From contig NZ_JARZHG010000041.1 of NCBI RefSeq assembly GCF_029946505.1, positions 36,008-100,007 on the forward strand: DNA of 64,000 nucleotides, in the 5' to 3' direction. The translations under genes and the position numbers were made by a program. The DNA is from Polyangium sp. y55x31 (lineage in GTDB: Bacteria; Myxococcota_A; Polyangia; Polyangiales; Polyangiaceae). Below the pieces are notes generated by a model that did no database searches, was not told the origin of the DNA, and saw only the letters and a program-made list of their open reading frames with translations. Shown piece by piece: positions 1-8,787 of this stretch (its first letter is position 1; every line of letters begins with the position of its first letter).

Positions 1-1574
1 CCGAGGTCGAGCGGCTCGCGCCGGTCGAGCGTCGCCTGCTCGAAGCGATCGAGGCCGTCGGCGGCGAGGTCGACACGCAGGAGCTGCTCGACCTCGAGCG
101 TGAGCCCATGCGCCTGCGCGGCGCGACGGGCATCACGGCCAGCCGGCGCGGCGCGGGTTTCGCGCTCGAACGCCGGGCCTTCCTGATCCCGATCCACCCG
201 AACCGCCACGTCATCCCGACCGAGATCGCGACCATCGTCGGCGCCGAGCGCCGCAAGGCCCGCGAGGCGCGCCGCGCGCAGATCCGCTCGTTCGTCCTCG
301 AAGAAGATCACGCCCCGCGCCGCGCCCGCTTCGCGCCCGATCCGGGCATGATCGCGCTCGGGCTGGCGTACGCCGTGCGCGAGCCGGGCAGCGACGTTCG
401 TCCCGGCGTGGGCACGCCTCGCTCGCTCCTCGTTCGTCTCGCCCAGCGGTTCGGCCGCGACGTGGAGATGATCGCGCTCTCGGCCGCGCTCTCGCGCGCC
501 ATCGGTTTGTGGGAGCCGTCCGCTGCCTCCGCGGCCACGCCGCCGGGATCCCTCGCCGTGCACGAGCTCGGCCGCGTCCTCTTCGACACGTGGCGCCGCG
601 GCGGCGCGTGGGACGAAGCGCGCCCCGAGCGCGAGGTTTTACGCGCCGCCTCCGAGGGCCGCGAGTCGAGCCCGATCAGCGCGCTGCGCGAGATGGTCAT
701 CGACGCGTTGCAAGAGCTCGGCGAAGGCCGCTGGGTGCCGTGGGCCTCGCTCCGCGGCTACCTCGCCGCGGACGATCGGATCGGCGGCGTCGAGCGCTTG
801 TTGCGCCGCTGGGCCGATCGCACCTCGAACGAGGCCCCCGAGGTCCTCGAGATCACCCGCCGCATCGCGCTCGAGTCCTTGCCGGCGCTCGGCATCCTCG
901 ACCTCGGCGGCGACGATCTCGACGACGGCCCCGCCTTGCGTCTCACGCCGCGCGGCCGCGCCCTGCTCGCGGGCACTTCGCCGAGCTTCGATCCGTCCCC
1001 GAGCCACTTCGTCGAGACGCAGATCCTCCAGATCGCCCCCTCGGCGCGCATCGCGCACGTGCTCGCGCTCGTCCCGTTCGCCGAGATCACGCGTGTCGGC
1101 GAGAAGGTCGACCTCCTCCTCGCGCCCTCGTCGATCGCGCGCGCCCTCTCCGCGGGGCTCGAGAGCGACGCGCTGCGCGCGCGGATCGAGGCCGTCGCGA
1201 AGCTCCCCGAGGGCATCTCGCAGATGCTCATCCAGGCGAGCGTGGTGATCGGCCGCGCGAGCTTCGTCCCCGCCGCGGGCTTCTTGTGGGTCGAGGACGC
1301 GGAGATCCGCGAGCTTTTGCGCACGCGGCGCCCGGCCTCCGAGCTCTTCATCGATCCGTCTCCGCCGTCCGGCTTGCTCCTCGCGCCCGACGTCGATCTC
1401 GAGCGCCTCGTTCGTCGCTGTCGCGCGCTCGGCGTCGAGGTCGAGTGCGACGGCAACCTCCTGCGTGCGCGCTCCGTCACGCCGATGCCTTCGAGCCAGG
1501 AGGCGCCCCAACGCGCGCCTTCGACGAGCCGCGGTCGTTCACGAACGCCGGCGCCGCGCACGACGCGCTCCTGA
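1..1574 (+). CDS. Helicase-associated (XPB/Ssl2 N-terminal-like) domain protein, 5' end missing
   Basis: The reading frame is already open at base 3, so the true start lies before the window; about 523 residues are visible. The N-terminal third is Arg-rich and looks like winged-helix material. The last ~180 residues, beginning with an ETQILQIAP segment and ending in a segment with PPSGLLLAPDVDLERLVRRC, follow the layout I know from helicase-associated proteins (PF13625-like): an alpha/beta domain that reads 'lower-bound, score, upper-bound', followed by a short Pro/Ser/Arg tail. No Walker A or DEAD/DEAH box is present in the visible part, so any ATPase domain would have to be upstream or in another protein. 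It ends 132 bp before the antiporter pair and may not be co-transcribed with it. The fold assignment is by pattern only; a nuclease- or kinase-linked partner of a helicase is a possible alternative. Confidence 0.5.
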   Translation, partial: EVERLAPVERRLLEAIEAVGGEVDTQELLDLEREPMRLRGATGITASRRGAGFALERRAFLIPIHPNRHVIPTEIATIVGAERRKAREARRAQIRSFVLEEDHAPRRARFAPDPGMIALGLAYAVREPGSDVRPGVGTPRSLLVRLAQRFGRDVEMIALSAALSRAIGLWEPSAASAATPPGSLAVHELGRVLFDTWRRGGAWDEARPEREVLRAASEGRESSPISALREMVIDALQELGEGRWVPWASLRGYLAADDRIGGVERLLRRWADRTSNEAPEVLEITRRIALESLPALGILDLGGDDLDDGPALRLTPRGRALLAGTSPSFDPSPSHFVETQILQIAPSARIAHVLALVPFAEITRVGEKVDLLLAPSSIARALSAGLESDALRARIEAVAKLPEGISQMLIQASVVIGRASFVPAAGFLWVEDAEIRELLRTRRPASELFIDPSPPSGLLLAPDVDLERLVRRCRALGVEVECDGNLLRARSVTPMPSSQEAPQRAPSTSRGRSRTPAPRTTRS

Positions 1575-1706
1575 CGGAGGATCACGCACGCCCGGAAATG
1601 CGTGCGTGGCCGTGAGGCGCGGCGCTCGGCTACGCGCGACGCGGGCTTGCTCGAGCGCGCTTTCCGCAGGCATGGCGGCCGATCTTGGCTGATACTCGAC
1701 GTTGCC

Positions 1707-3026
1707 ATGCACCCCGATCGGCTGCGAATCGTCATCGGCCTCGCGAGCGCGCTCGGGCTGGCCGTGCTCCTCGCGCAGCCGAAGGTGAAGGCGCTCGAGC
1801 AGCGCTTCGGCGTCACCGTCCTCATCTCCGCGGGCGTGCCGTTCCTCGTGATGGGCGCGGTCTTCTCGCTCGACAGCGTCGGCATCTTGACGCCGCAGGT
1901 CCTCGTCGACCTCAAGCCTGCGTTCGAGTTCGGCCTCGGCTGGGTCGGGTTCGTCGTGGGCCTGCACTTCGACGTGCGCAAGCTCGACGCGCTGCCTGCG
2001 TCGCTCGGGCCCGTCATCGTGCTCGAGTCCGTCGTCCCGATGCTCACGACCGCGGGCCTCTGCGCCATGGCGCTGCTCGGCATGGGCGTGCCGTGGGAGC
2101 GAAACGCCTTCGCGCGTGACGCCCTCGTGCTCGCGGCCTGCGCGGCGCCGAGCGCGCCGATCAGCATGGAGCTCTGGGAGCGCCGCGTCGGTCGCAAGGC
2201 CGCGCGCATGATCGACGAGGTCACGAGCATCGACGAGGTCGCGGGCCTCGCGCTCCTCGGCGTCGTCGCGATCCTCTTCCGTCCGGAGAACGTCGCGACG
2301 CGCTGGTCGTTGCCGCCGTCGGCGTGGCTCCTCGTGACGCTCGGCCTCGGCGGCGTGCTCGGCATCCTCACGTACGTCCTCTTGCGCGGCGCGCGCAACG
2401 CGGCCGAGGAGCTCACGCTCTTGCTCGGCGCGGTCGCGCTCTCGGCGGGCGTCGCGGGCTACCTCGCGCTCAGCGTCCCAGTCGTCTGCGCGATCGCGGG
2501 CGCCTTGCTCGCGAACCTCCCGATCCGCGACCTCGAAGGCTTGAAGAAGACGCTGCTCGACGTCGAGCGCCCGATTTACCTGATCTTCCTGCTCGTCGTC
2601 GGCGCGACGTGGCGGCCGCTCGAGTGGCAGGGTTGGCTCCTCGCGACGGCGTTCGTCCTCGCGCGCGTCGCGGGCAAGCGCCTCGGCGCGATCTGGTCGA
2701 AGCGCGTGGGCCCGAAGGAGCTGCCGAGCGCGCGCATGCTGGCGATCGCGCTCGCGCCGCAGAGCCCGAGCTCGATCGTCCTCATGGTCAGCGCGGCGAC
2801 GCTGTATCACGGCTATGGCCCCGAGCGCGTGCGCTGGGCGATCAACGCGGTCCTCATCGGCGGCGTGCTCACGGAGGTCGTGGTGCGGATCCTCGAGTGG
2901 CGGCGCCGTCGCACCGGCGTGGATCTCACGCCGATCCCGCCGACGCGCGTGCACGCCCCGGAGCCGCCGAAGCCCGTGGCCAACGAGGCGCCAATCATCA
3001 CGACGACCCCGGAGGGCAGCGCGTGA
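1707..3026 (+). CDS. Cation:proton antiporter (CPA2 / Na+/H+ exchanger family), first of a pair
   Basis: A 439-residue, almost wholly hydrophobic protein with about 12 predicted membrane helices, the usual size of the membrane domain of CPA2 antiporters (PF00999). Helix-breaking Pro/Gly segments such as APSAPISMELWERR and ALAPQSPSSIVLM sit where the discontinuous helices of this family lie. It should exchange monovalent cations for protons across the inner membrane; the ion cannot be told from sequence. No C-terminal NAD-binding (TrkA-N) domain is present, only a ~35-residue Pro-rich cytoplasmic tail. ATG 1707 was chosen because upstream in-frame codons give a non-hydrophobic Arg-rich extension. 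No Shine-Dalgarno is visible; a GATACT box lies 10 nt before the ATG. The stop codon overlaps the GTG of the next gene (GTGA), so the two are translationally coupled. Confidence 0.8.
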   Translation: MHPDRLRIVIGLASALGLAVLLAQPKVKALEQRFGVTVLISAGVPFLVMGAVFSLDSVGILTPQVLVDLKPAFEFGLGWVGFVVGLHFDVRKLDALPASLGPVIVLESVVPMLTTAGLCAMALLGMGVPWERNAFARDALVLAACAAPSAPISMELWERRVGRKAARMIDEVTSIDEVAGLALLGVVAILFRPENVATRWSLPPSAWLLVTLGLGGVLGILTYVLLRGARNAAEELTLLLGAVALSAGVAGYLALSVPVVCAIAGALLANLPIRDLEGLKKTLLDVERPIYLIFLLVVGATWRPLEWQGWLLATAFVLARVAGKRLGAIWSKRVGPKELPSARMLAIALAPQSPSSIVLMVSAATLYHGYGPERVRWAINAVLIGGVLTEVVVRILEWRRRRTGVDLTPIPPTRVHAPEPPKPVANEAPIITTTPEGSA

Positions 3027-4393
3027 TCCGCGCGGCGCTCGTCCTCGCGCTCGTCGCCGGCATCTCCTTTGCCGCGCGCTCCTTCTTGCCTGCGGACGCC
3101 ACGATCACGGGCTCGGGCGCGGCGCTCGCGTTTGGCTTTTTGCTGATCGCGGCGATGCAGACGGGGCACATCTTCCACGATCTCCGCCTCCCGCACCTCA
3201 CGGGCTTCATCCTCTGCGGCGCGCTCTTCGGCCCCGAGGTCCTCCGCCTCATCACGCCGTCGATGCTCGGCGACCTCACGCTCGTGAAGAAGGTCGCGGT
3301 CGGGCTCATCGCGCTGAACGCTGGATGCGAGCTCAACTTCGCGCGCCTCCGCCCGAAGATCCGCAGCATCGGCCTCGTCTCGATCTTCGCCCTCCTCACC
3401 GAGTTCGTCCTGCTCTTCGGCTTGTTCTCGTTCGTCCTCGGTCGCATCGAGTTCACCGCGGAGATGACCTCGGCGCAGCGCCTCGCGGTCGCGCTCATCT
3501 GCGCCACCGTCCTCTGCGCGCTCTCGCCGGCCGTCGTGATGGGCATCCTCAAGGAGACCCGCGCGGCCGGCCCGCTCAGCGAGATGTGCCTCTCGATCGT
3601 GGTGCTCGCGGATCTCGCGGTCGTCGTTGCCTTCTCCTTCACCGAGTCCGTCGCGCGCGCCGTGTTCCCGCCCGACGCTGCGGCGGGCGGCGCGGGCGGG
3701 CACTCGATCTTCGGCGCGCTCGCGGTGCACATCTTCGGCTCCATCGCGACCGGCATCGCCGTCGGCCTCGTCTCCGCGCTCTACATTCGCCGCGTGGGCC
3801 AGCGCATCGGCCTCTTCGTCTTCGCTGTCCTCTTCGTCGTCGCCGAGATCGGCGGCGCGCTCCACCTCGACCCGTTGCTCGTCGGCCTCTCGGCGGGCCT
3901 CTTCCTCGAGAACATCAGCCCCGTCAGCGGCCACGAGGTCATCCACGAGACCGAGGTCGCGGCGATGCCCACCTTCGCCGTCTTCTTCGCGGTCGTCGGC
4001 GCCGAGGTGCACCTGCACGCCTTCTTCTCGGTCGCGCCCTACGCGGCCATGGCCGCGCTCGCCCGCGCGGCGGGCATCTACGCCGGCGCTCGCTTCGGTG
4101 CTCGTGTCGCGAAGGTCGATCCCGAGGTCGCGGCCCGCGTCCCGTTCGGCATGTTCCCGCAGGCCGGCGTCGCGATCGGCCTCGCGAACCTCGTCGCGAG
4201 CTCGTTCAAGCCGTGGGGCGCGGGCGCAGCCACGCTCATCCTCGGCACGATCGTCATCAACGAGATGCTCGGCCCTGTCCTCTTCCGCATGGCCCTCTCG
4301 CGCGCCGGCGAGATCGGCAAGAAGCGCGAAGGCAGCCTCCTCGATCTCCCTTCGCACGCCCCCACGCCCGAGGCCGACGTCGAGGCCACGTGA
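3023..4393 (+). CDS. Cation:proton antiporter (CPA2 family), second of a pair
   Basis: A 456-residue integral membrane protein that starts at GTG 3023, four bases inside the stop of the preceding antiporter. It has ~12 hydrophobic segments. Early features match CPA2 exchangers: a helix followed by HLTGFILCGALFGPEVL, the family's conserved 'P-h-h-G-h-h-h-G-P' segment, and later EIGGALHLDPLLVGLSAGLF, which carries the acidic residue and 'DP-L-G-F-G' type motif found near the ion site. A MFPQAGVAIGLANL segment matches the conserved helix 10-11 region. The C-terminal tail is short and hydrophilic. It is likely to act in the same membrane and under the same control as its neighbour, either as independent exchangers with different ion preference or as a heterodimer. 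The heterodimer idea is inference from the overlap alone. Confidence 0.82.
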   Translation: MIRAALVLALVAGISFAARSFLPADATITGSGAALAFGFLLIAAMQTGHIFHDLRLPHLTGFILCGALFGPEVLRLITPSMLGDLTLVKKVAVGLIALNAGCELNFARLRPKIRSIGLVSIFALLTEFVLLFGLFSFVLGRIEFTAEMTSAQRLAVALICATVLCALSPAVVMGILKETRAAGPLSEMCLSIVVLADLAVVVAFSFTESVARAVFPPDAAAGGAGGHSIFGALAVHIFGSIATGIAVGLVSALYIRRVGQRIGLFVFAVLFVVAEIGGALHLDPLLVGLSAGLFLENISPVSGHEVIHETEVAAMPTFAVFFAVVGAEVHLHAFFSVAPYAAMAALARAAGIYAGARFGARVAKVDPEVAARVPFGMFPQAGVAIGLANLVASSFKPWGAGAATLILGTIVINEMLGPVLFRMALSRAGEIGKKREGSLLDLPSHAPTPEADVEAT

Positions 4394-4459
4394 TGCGCGG
4401 TTCGCGCGCGTGGCCTTTGCGCCGCGCTTGCTTGTAACATCGCGGATCGGAGGACATAG

Positions 4460-5635
4460 GTGACGAGCGCATTCGATCCGGGCCCTTCGGGCGACACGTT
4501 CCCGTGCGGCCAGTGTGGCGCCAAGCTCGGCTACGACGCGGGCGCGCAGGCCATGAAGTGCCCTTATTGCGGCTTTCAGCAGGCCATCCCCCAGGCGCCC
4601 GGGGGCCTCGTCCGCGAGATCCCGATCGAAGAGGGCATGCGCCTCGCCGCGCGTGGCTACGGCACGCCTGTCTCGCAGGTGAGCTGCCGCGAGTGCGGCG
4701 CGACCGTCAACGTCCCGCCTGGCGAACAGACGGCGACGTGTACGTTCTGTCGATCGCACCAGGTCCTCACGCAGGAGTCCGCGGGCACGGCGATCCGCCC
4801 CGAGTCCGTCGTCCCCTTCAAGATCGACAAGAACAACGCGAACCATCGCTTCGAGGAGTGGATCGGCTCGCTCTGGTTCCGCCCGAACGACCTCAAGAAG
4901 ATGGCCAAGGTCGAGGGGTTTGCCGGCGTGTACGTCCCTTACTGGACGTTCGACGCGCGCGTCGACTCGTCGTGGACCGCCGAGGCCGGCTATCATTATT
5001 ACGAAACCGAAACGTACACGGACGAGCAGGGCAACCGGCAAACGCGGCAGGTGCAGAAGACGCGCTGGGAGTCCGCGCGTGGCCGTCGCACCGACGCCTT
5101 CGACGACGTCATCGTGTGCGCCTCGAAGGGCCTTCCCGAGAACCTCGGGGACAGCTTCCGCACCTTCAACACGGGCGAGCTCACGCCTTACCGCCCCGAG
5201 TTCCTCGCCGGCTGGCGCGCCGAGTCCTACGCGATCGATCTCATGCCCGCGTGGGACACGGGGCAAACCATCATGGCCTCCACCCAGTGGAGCCGCTGCA
5301 GGAGCGACGTCCCGGGGGACGAGCAGCGCAACCTGCACGTCGACAACCACTTCTCGCACGTGACCTTCAAGCACGTGCTCTTGCCCGTGTGGATCGCGGC
5401 CTATCGGTACCAGGACAAGCCCTACCAGTTCCTCGTGAACGGACAGACCGGCGAGGTGATCGGCAAGGCGCCGTATTCGTTCTGGAAGATCTTCTTCTTC
5501 GTCCTCTTCCTGATCGCCGTCGTCGTGGGCATCGCCGTCGTCGCCAACCGCCACGAGGCGAAGAGCTCCTCGTCGTCGGACGAGCGCACGCCGACGACCT
5601 CGCCTGCGAAGGCCCCCTCGCGAAGCCGTCGCTAG
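4460..5635 (+). CDS. Zinc-ribbon protein with C-terminal membrane helix
   Basis: A 391-residue protein starting at GTG 4460, with a good ribosome site (GGAGGA) 6 bp upstream. Two zinc ribbons open the protein: CGQC with CPYC at residues ~15-38, and CREC with CTFC at ~75-97, resembling TFIIB-type ribbons. The middle (residues ~125-340) is soluble and rich in Trp/Tyr with a WTFDARVDSSW segment. A hydrophobic helix near residue 345-365 is followed by a short basic/Ser tail, so the ribbons probably face the cytoplasm and the protein is tail-anchored. Proteins of this layout are annotated as TFIIB-type zinc-ribbon or primosomal-like proteins, but no helicase motifs are present here, so I assign no enzymatic role. 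It stands alone between the antiporters and the M16 pair. Confidence 0.65.
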   Translation: MTSAFDPGPSGDTFPCGQCGAKLGYDAGAQAMKCPYCGFQQAIPQAPGGLVREIPIEEGMRLAARGYGTPVSQVSCRECGATVNVPPGEQTATCTFCRSHQVLTQESAGTAIRPESVVPFKIDKNNANHRFEEWIGSLWFRPNDLKKMAKVEGFAGVYVPYWTFDARVDSSWTAEAGYHYYETETYTDEQGNRQTRQVQKTRWESARGRRTDAFDDVIVCASKGLPENLGDSFRTFNTGELTPYRPEFLAGWRAESYAIDLMPAWDTGQTIMASTQWSRCRSDVPGDEQRNLHVDNHFSHVTFKHVLLPVWIAAYRYQDKPYQFLVNGQTGEVIGKAPYSFWKIFFFVLFLIAVVVGIAVVANRHEAKSSSSSDERTPTTSPAKAPSRSRR

Positions 5636-5706
5636 GTTCTTCTCTCCGCACCGAAGGTCGCGCTCGACGCTTGCAATCGTGGGCCGACGGGGCACGCTCT
5701 CCGGCC

Positions 5707-7125
5707 ATGCGATCGATCCGTCCTCCCCTTCGAAGGCGCCGCGCGCGAGCCGCGGTGCTCCTCGCCTCTGCGCTCGCGTTCGCCGCCCCGCTCGCCGCGC
5801 CCTCGTTCGTCGCGACCGCTCACGCCGAGCAGAAGGCCGAGATCAAGGTCCCGTTCGAGAAGTACACGCTGCCGAACGGCCTCACCGTGATCCTGCACGA
5901 GGATCACGCGCTGCCGCTCGTCACGGTGAACACGATGGTGAAGGTGGGCTCGCGCTTCGAGGAGCCGAAGCGCACGGGCTTCGCGCACCTCTTCGAGCAC
6001 CTCATGTTCATGGGCACGCGCCGCGCGCCGCCCAAGATGTTCGACACCTGGATGGAGTCCGAGGGCGGCTGGAACAACGCGTGGACCAGCGAGGACCGCA
6101 CGGATTATTTCGACGTCGGCCCCGCGCACACGCTCAAGCTCTTGCTCTGGCTCGAGGCCGATCGCTTCTCCTCGCTCGCCGACGAGATGACGAAGGAAAA
6201 ACTCGACGCCCAGCGCGAGGTCGTGCGCAACGAGCGACGCCAGCGCACGGAGAACGAGCCGTACGGCAAGGTCGATCTGCGCCTGCCCGAGCTGCTCTTC
6301 CCCGCGGATCATCCCTATCACCACCCGGTGATCGGCTCGCACGAGGACCTGCAGGCCGCGACCGTGGCCGACGTGAAGGGCTTCTTCAAGCGCTGGTACG
6401 TCCCGAACAACGCCGCGCTCGTGGTCGCGGGCGACTTCTCGCCGGCCGAGATCAAGCCGCTCATCGAGAAGTGGTTCGGCTCGATCCCGTCCTCGCCCGT
6501 GCCCGCGGCGCCGCCTGCGACGCCCGTGAAGCTCGACAAGGTCGTGCGCGACACGCTCACGGACAAGGTGGAGCTCGGCAAGGTCGTGATGGCCTGGCAC
6601 AGCCCCGCGCGGTACGCGCCCGGCGACGCGGAGCTCGACCTGCTCAGCGTGATCCTCACCGACGGCAAGGCGAGCCGCCTCTACAAGGCGCTCGTCTACG
6701 ACAAGGCGATCGCGCAAGAGGTCTCGGCCTACCAGGCGTCCGGAGATCTCGGCTCGTATTTCCTCGTCGAGGCCATCGCGCGCCCCGGCGTGACCCTCGC
6801 CCAGCTCGAAGCCGCGATCGACGAGGAGATGAAGAAGATCTCGAACGAGGCCGTGAGCGCGGCGGAGATCACGCGCGCGAAAAACCAGTTCGAGACGAGC
6901 TTCGTCTCGCGGCTGCAATCGGTCACCGCGCGCGCTTCCATGCTGGCCCAGTACGAGACGTACGTCGGGGATCCGGGCTTCGCCGAGAAGGATCTCGCTC
7001 GCTACCGCGGCGTCACGCCGGAGTCGCTCCAGCGGATCGCGAAGACCCACCTCGACCCGAACGCCCGCGTGATCATCCACGTGGAGCCCGAAAAGAAGAC
7101 GAACGGCGCCGGAGGTGCCCCGTGA
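5707..7125 (+). CDS. M16 family zinc metallopeptidase (active-site subunit)
   Basis: A 472-residue protein with a signal peptide (Arg-rich n-region, hydrophobic stretch, cleavage near AHA at residue ~40), so it acts in the periplasm. The inverted zinc motif HLFEH lies at residues ~98-102, in the context FAHLFEHLMFMGT, and the downstream Glu is in the expected REVVRNERRQR segment ~75 residues later. These are the catalytic features of M16B peptidases (pitrilysin/processing-peptidase family), which degrade short unfolded peptides in a closed two-lobed chamber. Length fits a single-chain M16B of two homologous halves. The gene overlaps the next M16-like gene by GTGA, and in M16B pairs the active and inactive chains usually form a heterodimer. 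Confidence 0.88.
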   Translation: MRSIRPPLRRRRARAAVLLASALAFAAPLAAPSFVATAHAEQKAEIKVPFEKYTLPNGLTVILHEDHALPLVTVNTMVKVGSRFEEPKRTGFAHLFEHLMFMGTRRAPPKMFDTWMESEGGWNNAWTSEDRTDYFDVGPAHTLKLLLWLEADRFSSLADEMTKEKLDAQREVVRNERRQRTENEPYGKVDLRLPELLFPADHPYHHPVIGSHEDLQAATVADVKGFFKRWYVPNNAALVVAGDFSPAEIKPLIEKWFGSIPSSPVPAAPPATPVKLDKVVRDTLTDKVELGKVVMAWHSPARYAPGDAELDLLSVILTDGKASRLYKALVYDKAIAQEVSAYQASGDLGSYFLVEAIARPGVTLAQLEAAIDEEMKKISNEAVSAAEITRAKNQFETSFVSRLQSVTARASMLAQYETYVGDPGFAEKDLARYRGVTPESLQRIAKTHLDPNARVIIHVEPEKKTNGAGGAP

Positions 7126-8726
7126 GGTTTGCCAAGAAGTCGGCCTTCCTTTCGCTCGCCGCGGTGGCGGCGCTCGCCGCGTGCGGCGCCGAGCCGCAGG
7201 TGCAGCCGGCCGATCCGACGAAGAAGGAAACGACCCCGCCCGTCGCCGAGGTCAAGCCCGCGGCGCCCGCGGCGGACCTGCTCGGCCCGAAGCCGGAGCT
7301 GCCGTCGAGCCGTCCGTTCACACCTCCCGCCGTCGAGACGTTCACGACCAAGAACGGCCTCTCGGTGTGGCTCGTGGAGAAGCACGGCTTGCCGCTCGTG
7401 TCGGCGGTGCTCGTCGTGCGCGGCGGGTCCTCGGCCGATCCGGCGAACCTGCCCGGCCTGACGCACATCACGACCGACATGCTCGACGAGGGCGCCGGCA
7501 AGCGCAGCGCCGTCGAGGTGTCGAGCGGCATCAACGACCTCGGCGCGACGCTCACGCTCGGCACGAGCGCCGACGCGAGCGTCCTCTCGCTCACCGTGCT
7601 GAAGAACAACTTCAACGCGGCGTTCGGCATCTTCTCCGACGTCGTCGCGCGACCGCACTTCGACGCGAAGGAGTGGAAGCGCGTCTCGGAGCTCTGGCAA
7701 AACAACCTGAAGAAGCGGTCCGACGAGCCGATGAGTGTCTCGCGCTTGATCAACGCCGCGGTGCTCTTCGGACCGGACACGCCCTACGGACACCCCGCCG
7801 ACGGCTCGCTCGACGCGGCGGCGAAGCTCGATCTGCCCACCGTGAAGCGCTTCTACACGGAGAGCTTCCGCCCCGATCGCGCGGTGCTCGTCGTGGCCGG
7901 CGACATCTCCCGCAAGGAGGTGACCGACATCGTCGACGCACAACTCGGCACCTGGAAAGCGCCGCCCGCGAAGGCCGCGCCGAAGAAGGCGGACTTCCCG
8001 GGCCCGCGCGCGGCCTCGGCGCGTCCGAAGCTCGTGCTCGTCGATCGGCCCGGCGCGCCACAGTCCGTCATCGCGGTGGTGCGTGACGGCGTGGCCGCGA
8101 ACGACCCCGTGCTCCCGCGGCTCGAGCTCATCAACACGGCGCTCGGCGGCTCGTTCACGTCGCGGCTCAACATGAACCTGCGCGAGGAGCATCACTGGGC
8201 GTACGGCGCGGGCTCGACGTTCCAGGAGAGCCGCAACAAGGGCGGGTTCTGGGCCATCGCCTCGGTCGAGACGCCCGCGACGGGCGTCGCGCTGAAGGAG
8301 ATGCTGAGCGAGCTTTCGAAGATGTCGGCTTCAGGCCCGACCGCGGAGGAGCTGGAGAAGGCGAAGGCGCAGGATCGCGCCGACCTCATGCAGACCTACG
8401 AGACCGTGAGCGGCACGGCGCGCAGGCTCGCGGCGCTGGCGCGGCTCGGGCTCTCGCCGTCGCACGACAGCGAGGCGACGCGCGCGCGGCAGAGCGCGAC
8501 GCTCGCGGAGGTCACCACGCTCGCGAAGACGCACGTCGATCCGGCGTCGGCGACGGTGATCGTGGTGGGCCCGCGTGATGCGGTCGGCCCGCAACTCGCG
8601 ACGCTCGGCCTCGGCGAGCCCGAGCTCTGGGATCCGGAGGGCAAGCCGGCGAACGCGGCGGCGAAGCCCGCAGACAAACCGGCCGCGAAGGCTGCGGACA
8701 AGCCGGCGGCGAAAAAGGGCAAGTAG
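7122..8726 (+). CDS. M16-like lipoprotein lacking the zinc motif (partner subunit)
   Basis: A 534-residue protein starting at GTG 7122, with the ribosome site GGAGG just inside the previous gene. The N-terminus is a lipoprotein signal ending in LAAC, so the mature protein is lipid-anchored through Cys ~20. It has the two-domain M16 fold: an N-terminal 'TFTTKNGLSVWLVEKHGLPLVS' type strand pair, and the substrate-binding Arg/Tyr-type motif SFTSRLNMNLREEHHWAYG in the second half. Where an active enzyme has HxxEH, this one reads HITTD, so zinc ligands are missing and it is expected to be catalytically dead. It probably pairs with the upstream enzyme and holds it at a membrane. The C-terminus carries an Ala/Lys/Pro repeat tail (KPADKPAAKAADKPAAKK). 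Confidence 0.85.
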   Translation: MRFAKKSAFLSLAAVAALAACGAEPQVQPADPTKKETTPPVAEVKPAAPAADLLGPKPELPSSRPFTPPAVETFTTKNGLSVWLVEKHGLPLVSAVLVVRGGSSADPANLPGLTHITTDMLDEGAGKRSAVEVSSGINDLGATLTLGTSADASVLSLTVLKNNFNAAFGIFSDVVARPHFDAKEWKRVSELWQNNLKKRSDEPMSVSRLINAAVLFGPDTPYGHPADGSLDAAAKLDLPTVKRFYTESFRPDRAVLVVAGDISRKEVTDIVDAQLGTWKAPPAKAAPKKADFPGPRAASARPKLVLVDRPGAPQSVIAVVRDGVAANDPVLPRLELINTALGGSFTSRLNMNLREEHHWAYGAGSTFQESRNKGGFWAIASVETPATGVALKEMLSELSKMSASGPTAEELEKAKAQDRADLMQTYETVSGTARRLAALARLGLSPSHDSEATRARQSATLAEVTTLAKTHVDPASATVIVVGPRDAVGPQLATLGLGEPELWDPEGKPANAAAKPADKPAAKAADKPAAKKGK

Positions 8727-8748
8727 AAGAGGCGGGGGCGGGAAAGCA

Positions 8749-8781
8749 AAGGCCCGGTCGACGTGGTGTCGGCCGGGCCTT
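8749..8781. terminator. Bidirectional hairpin terminator between convergent genes
   Basis: A 14-bp stem (AAGGCCCGGTCGAC paired with GTCGGCCGGGCCTT, one G-T wobble) with a 5-nt loop lies 22 bp after the M16 stop and 6 bp before the stop of the minus-strand lipoprotein. A T-containing stretch follows on the plus strand and an A/T-rich stretch on the other, so it can end transcription from both sides. Confidence 0.7.
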
Positions 8782-8787
8782 GTTCGT

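Noticed and set aside
2813..5695. 960-residue open frame on the minus strand
   Set aside because: It runs opposite the antiporter and zinc-ribbon genes, has a low-complexity Arg/Asp/Glu composition, and lacks any motif. It is a shadow of high-GC coding DNA.
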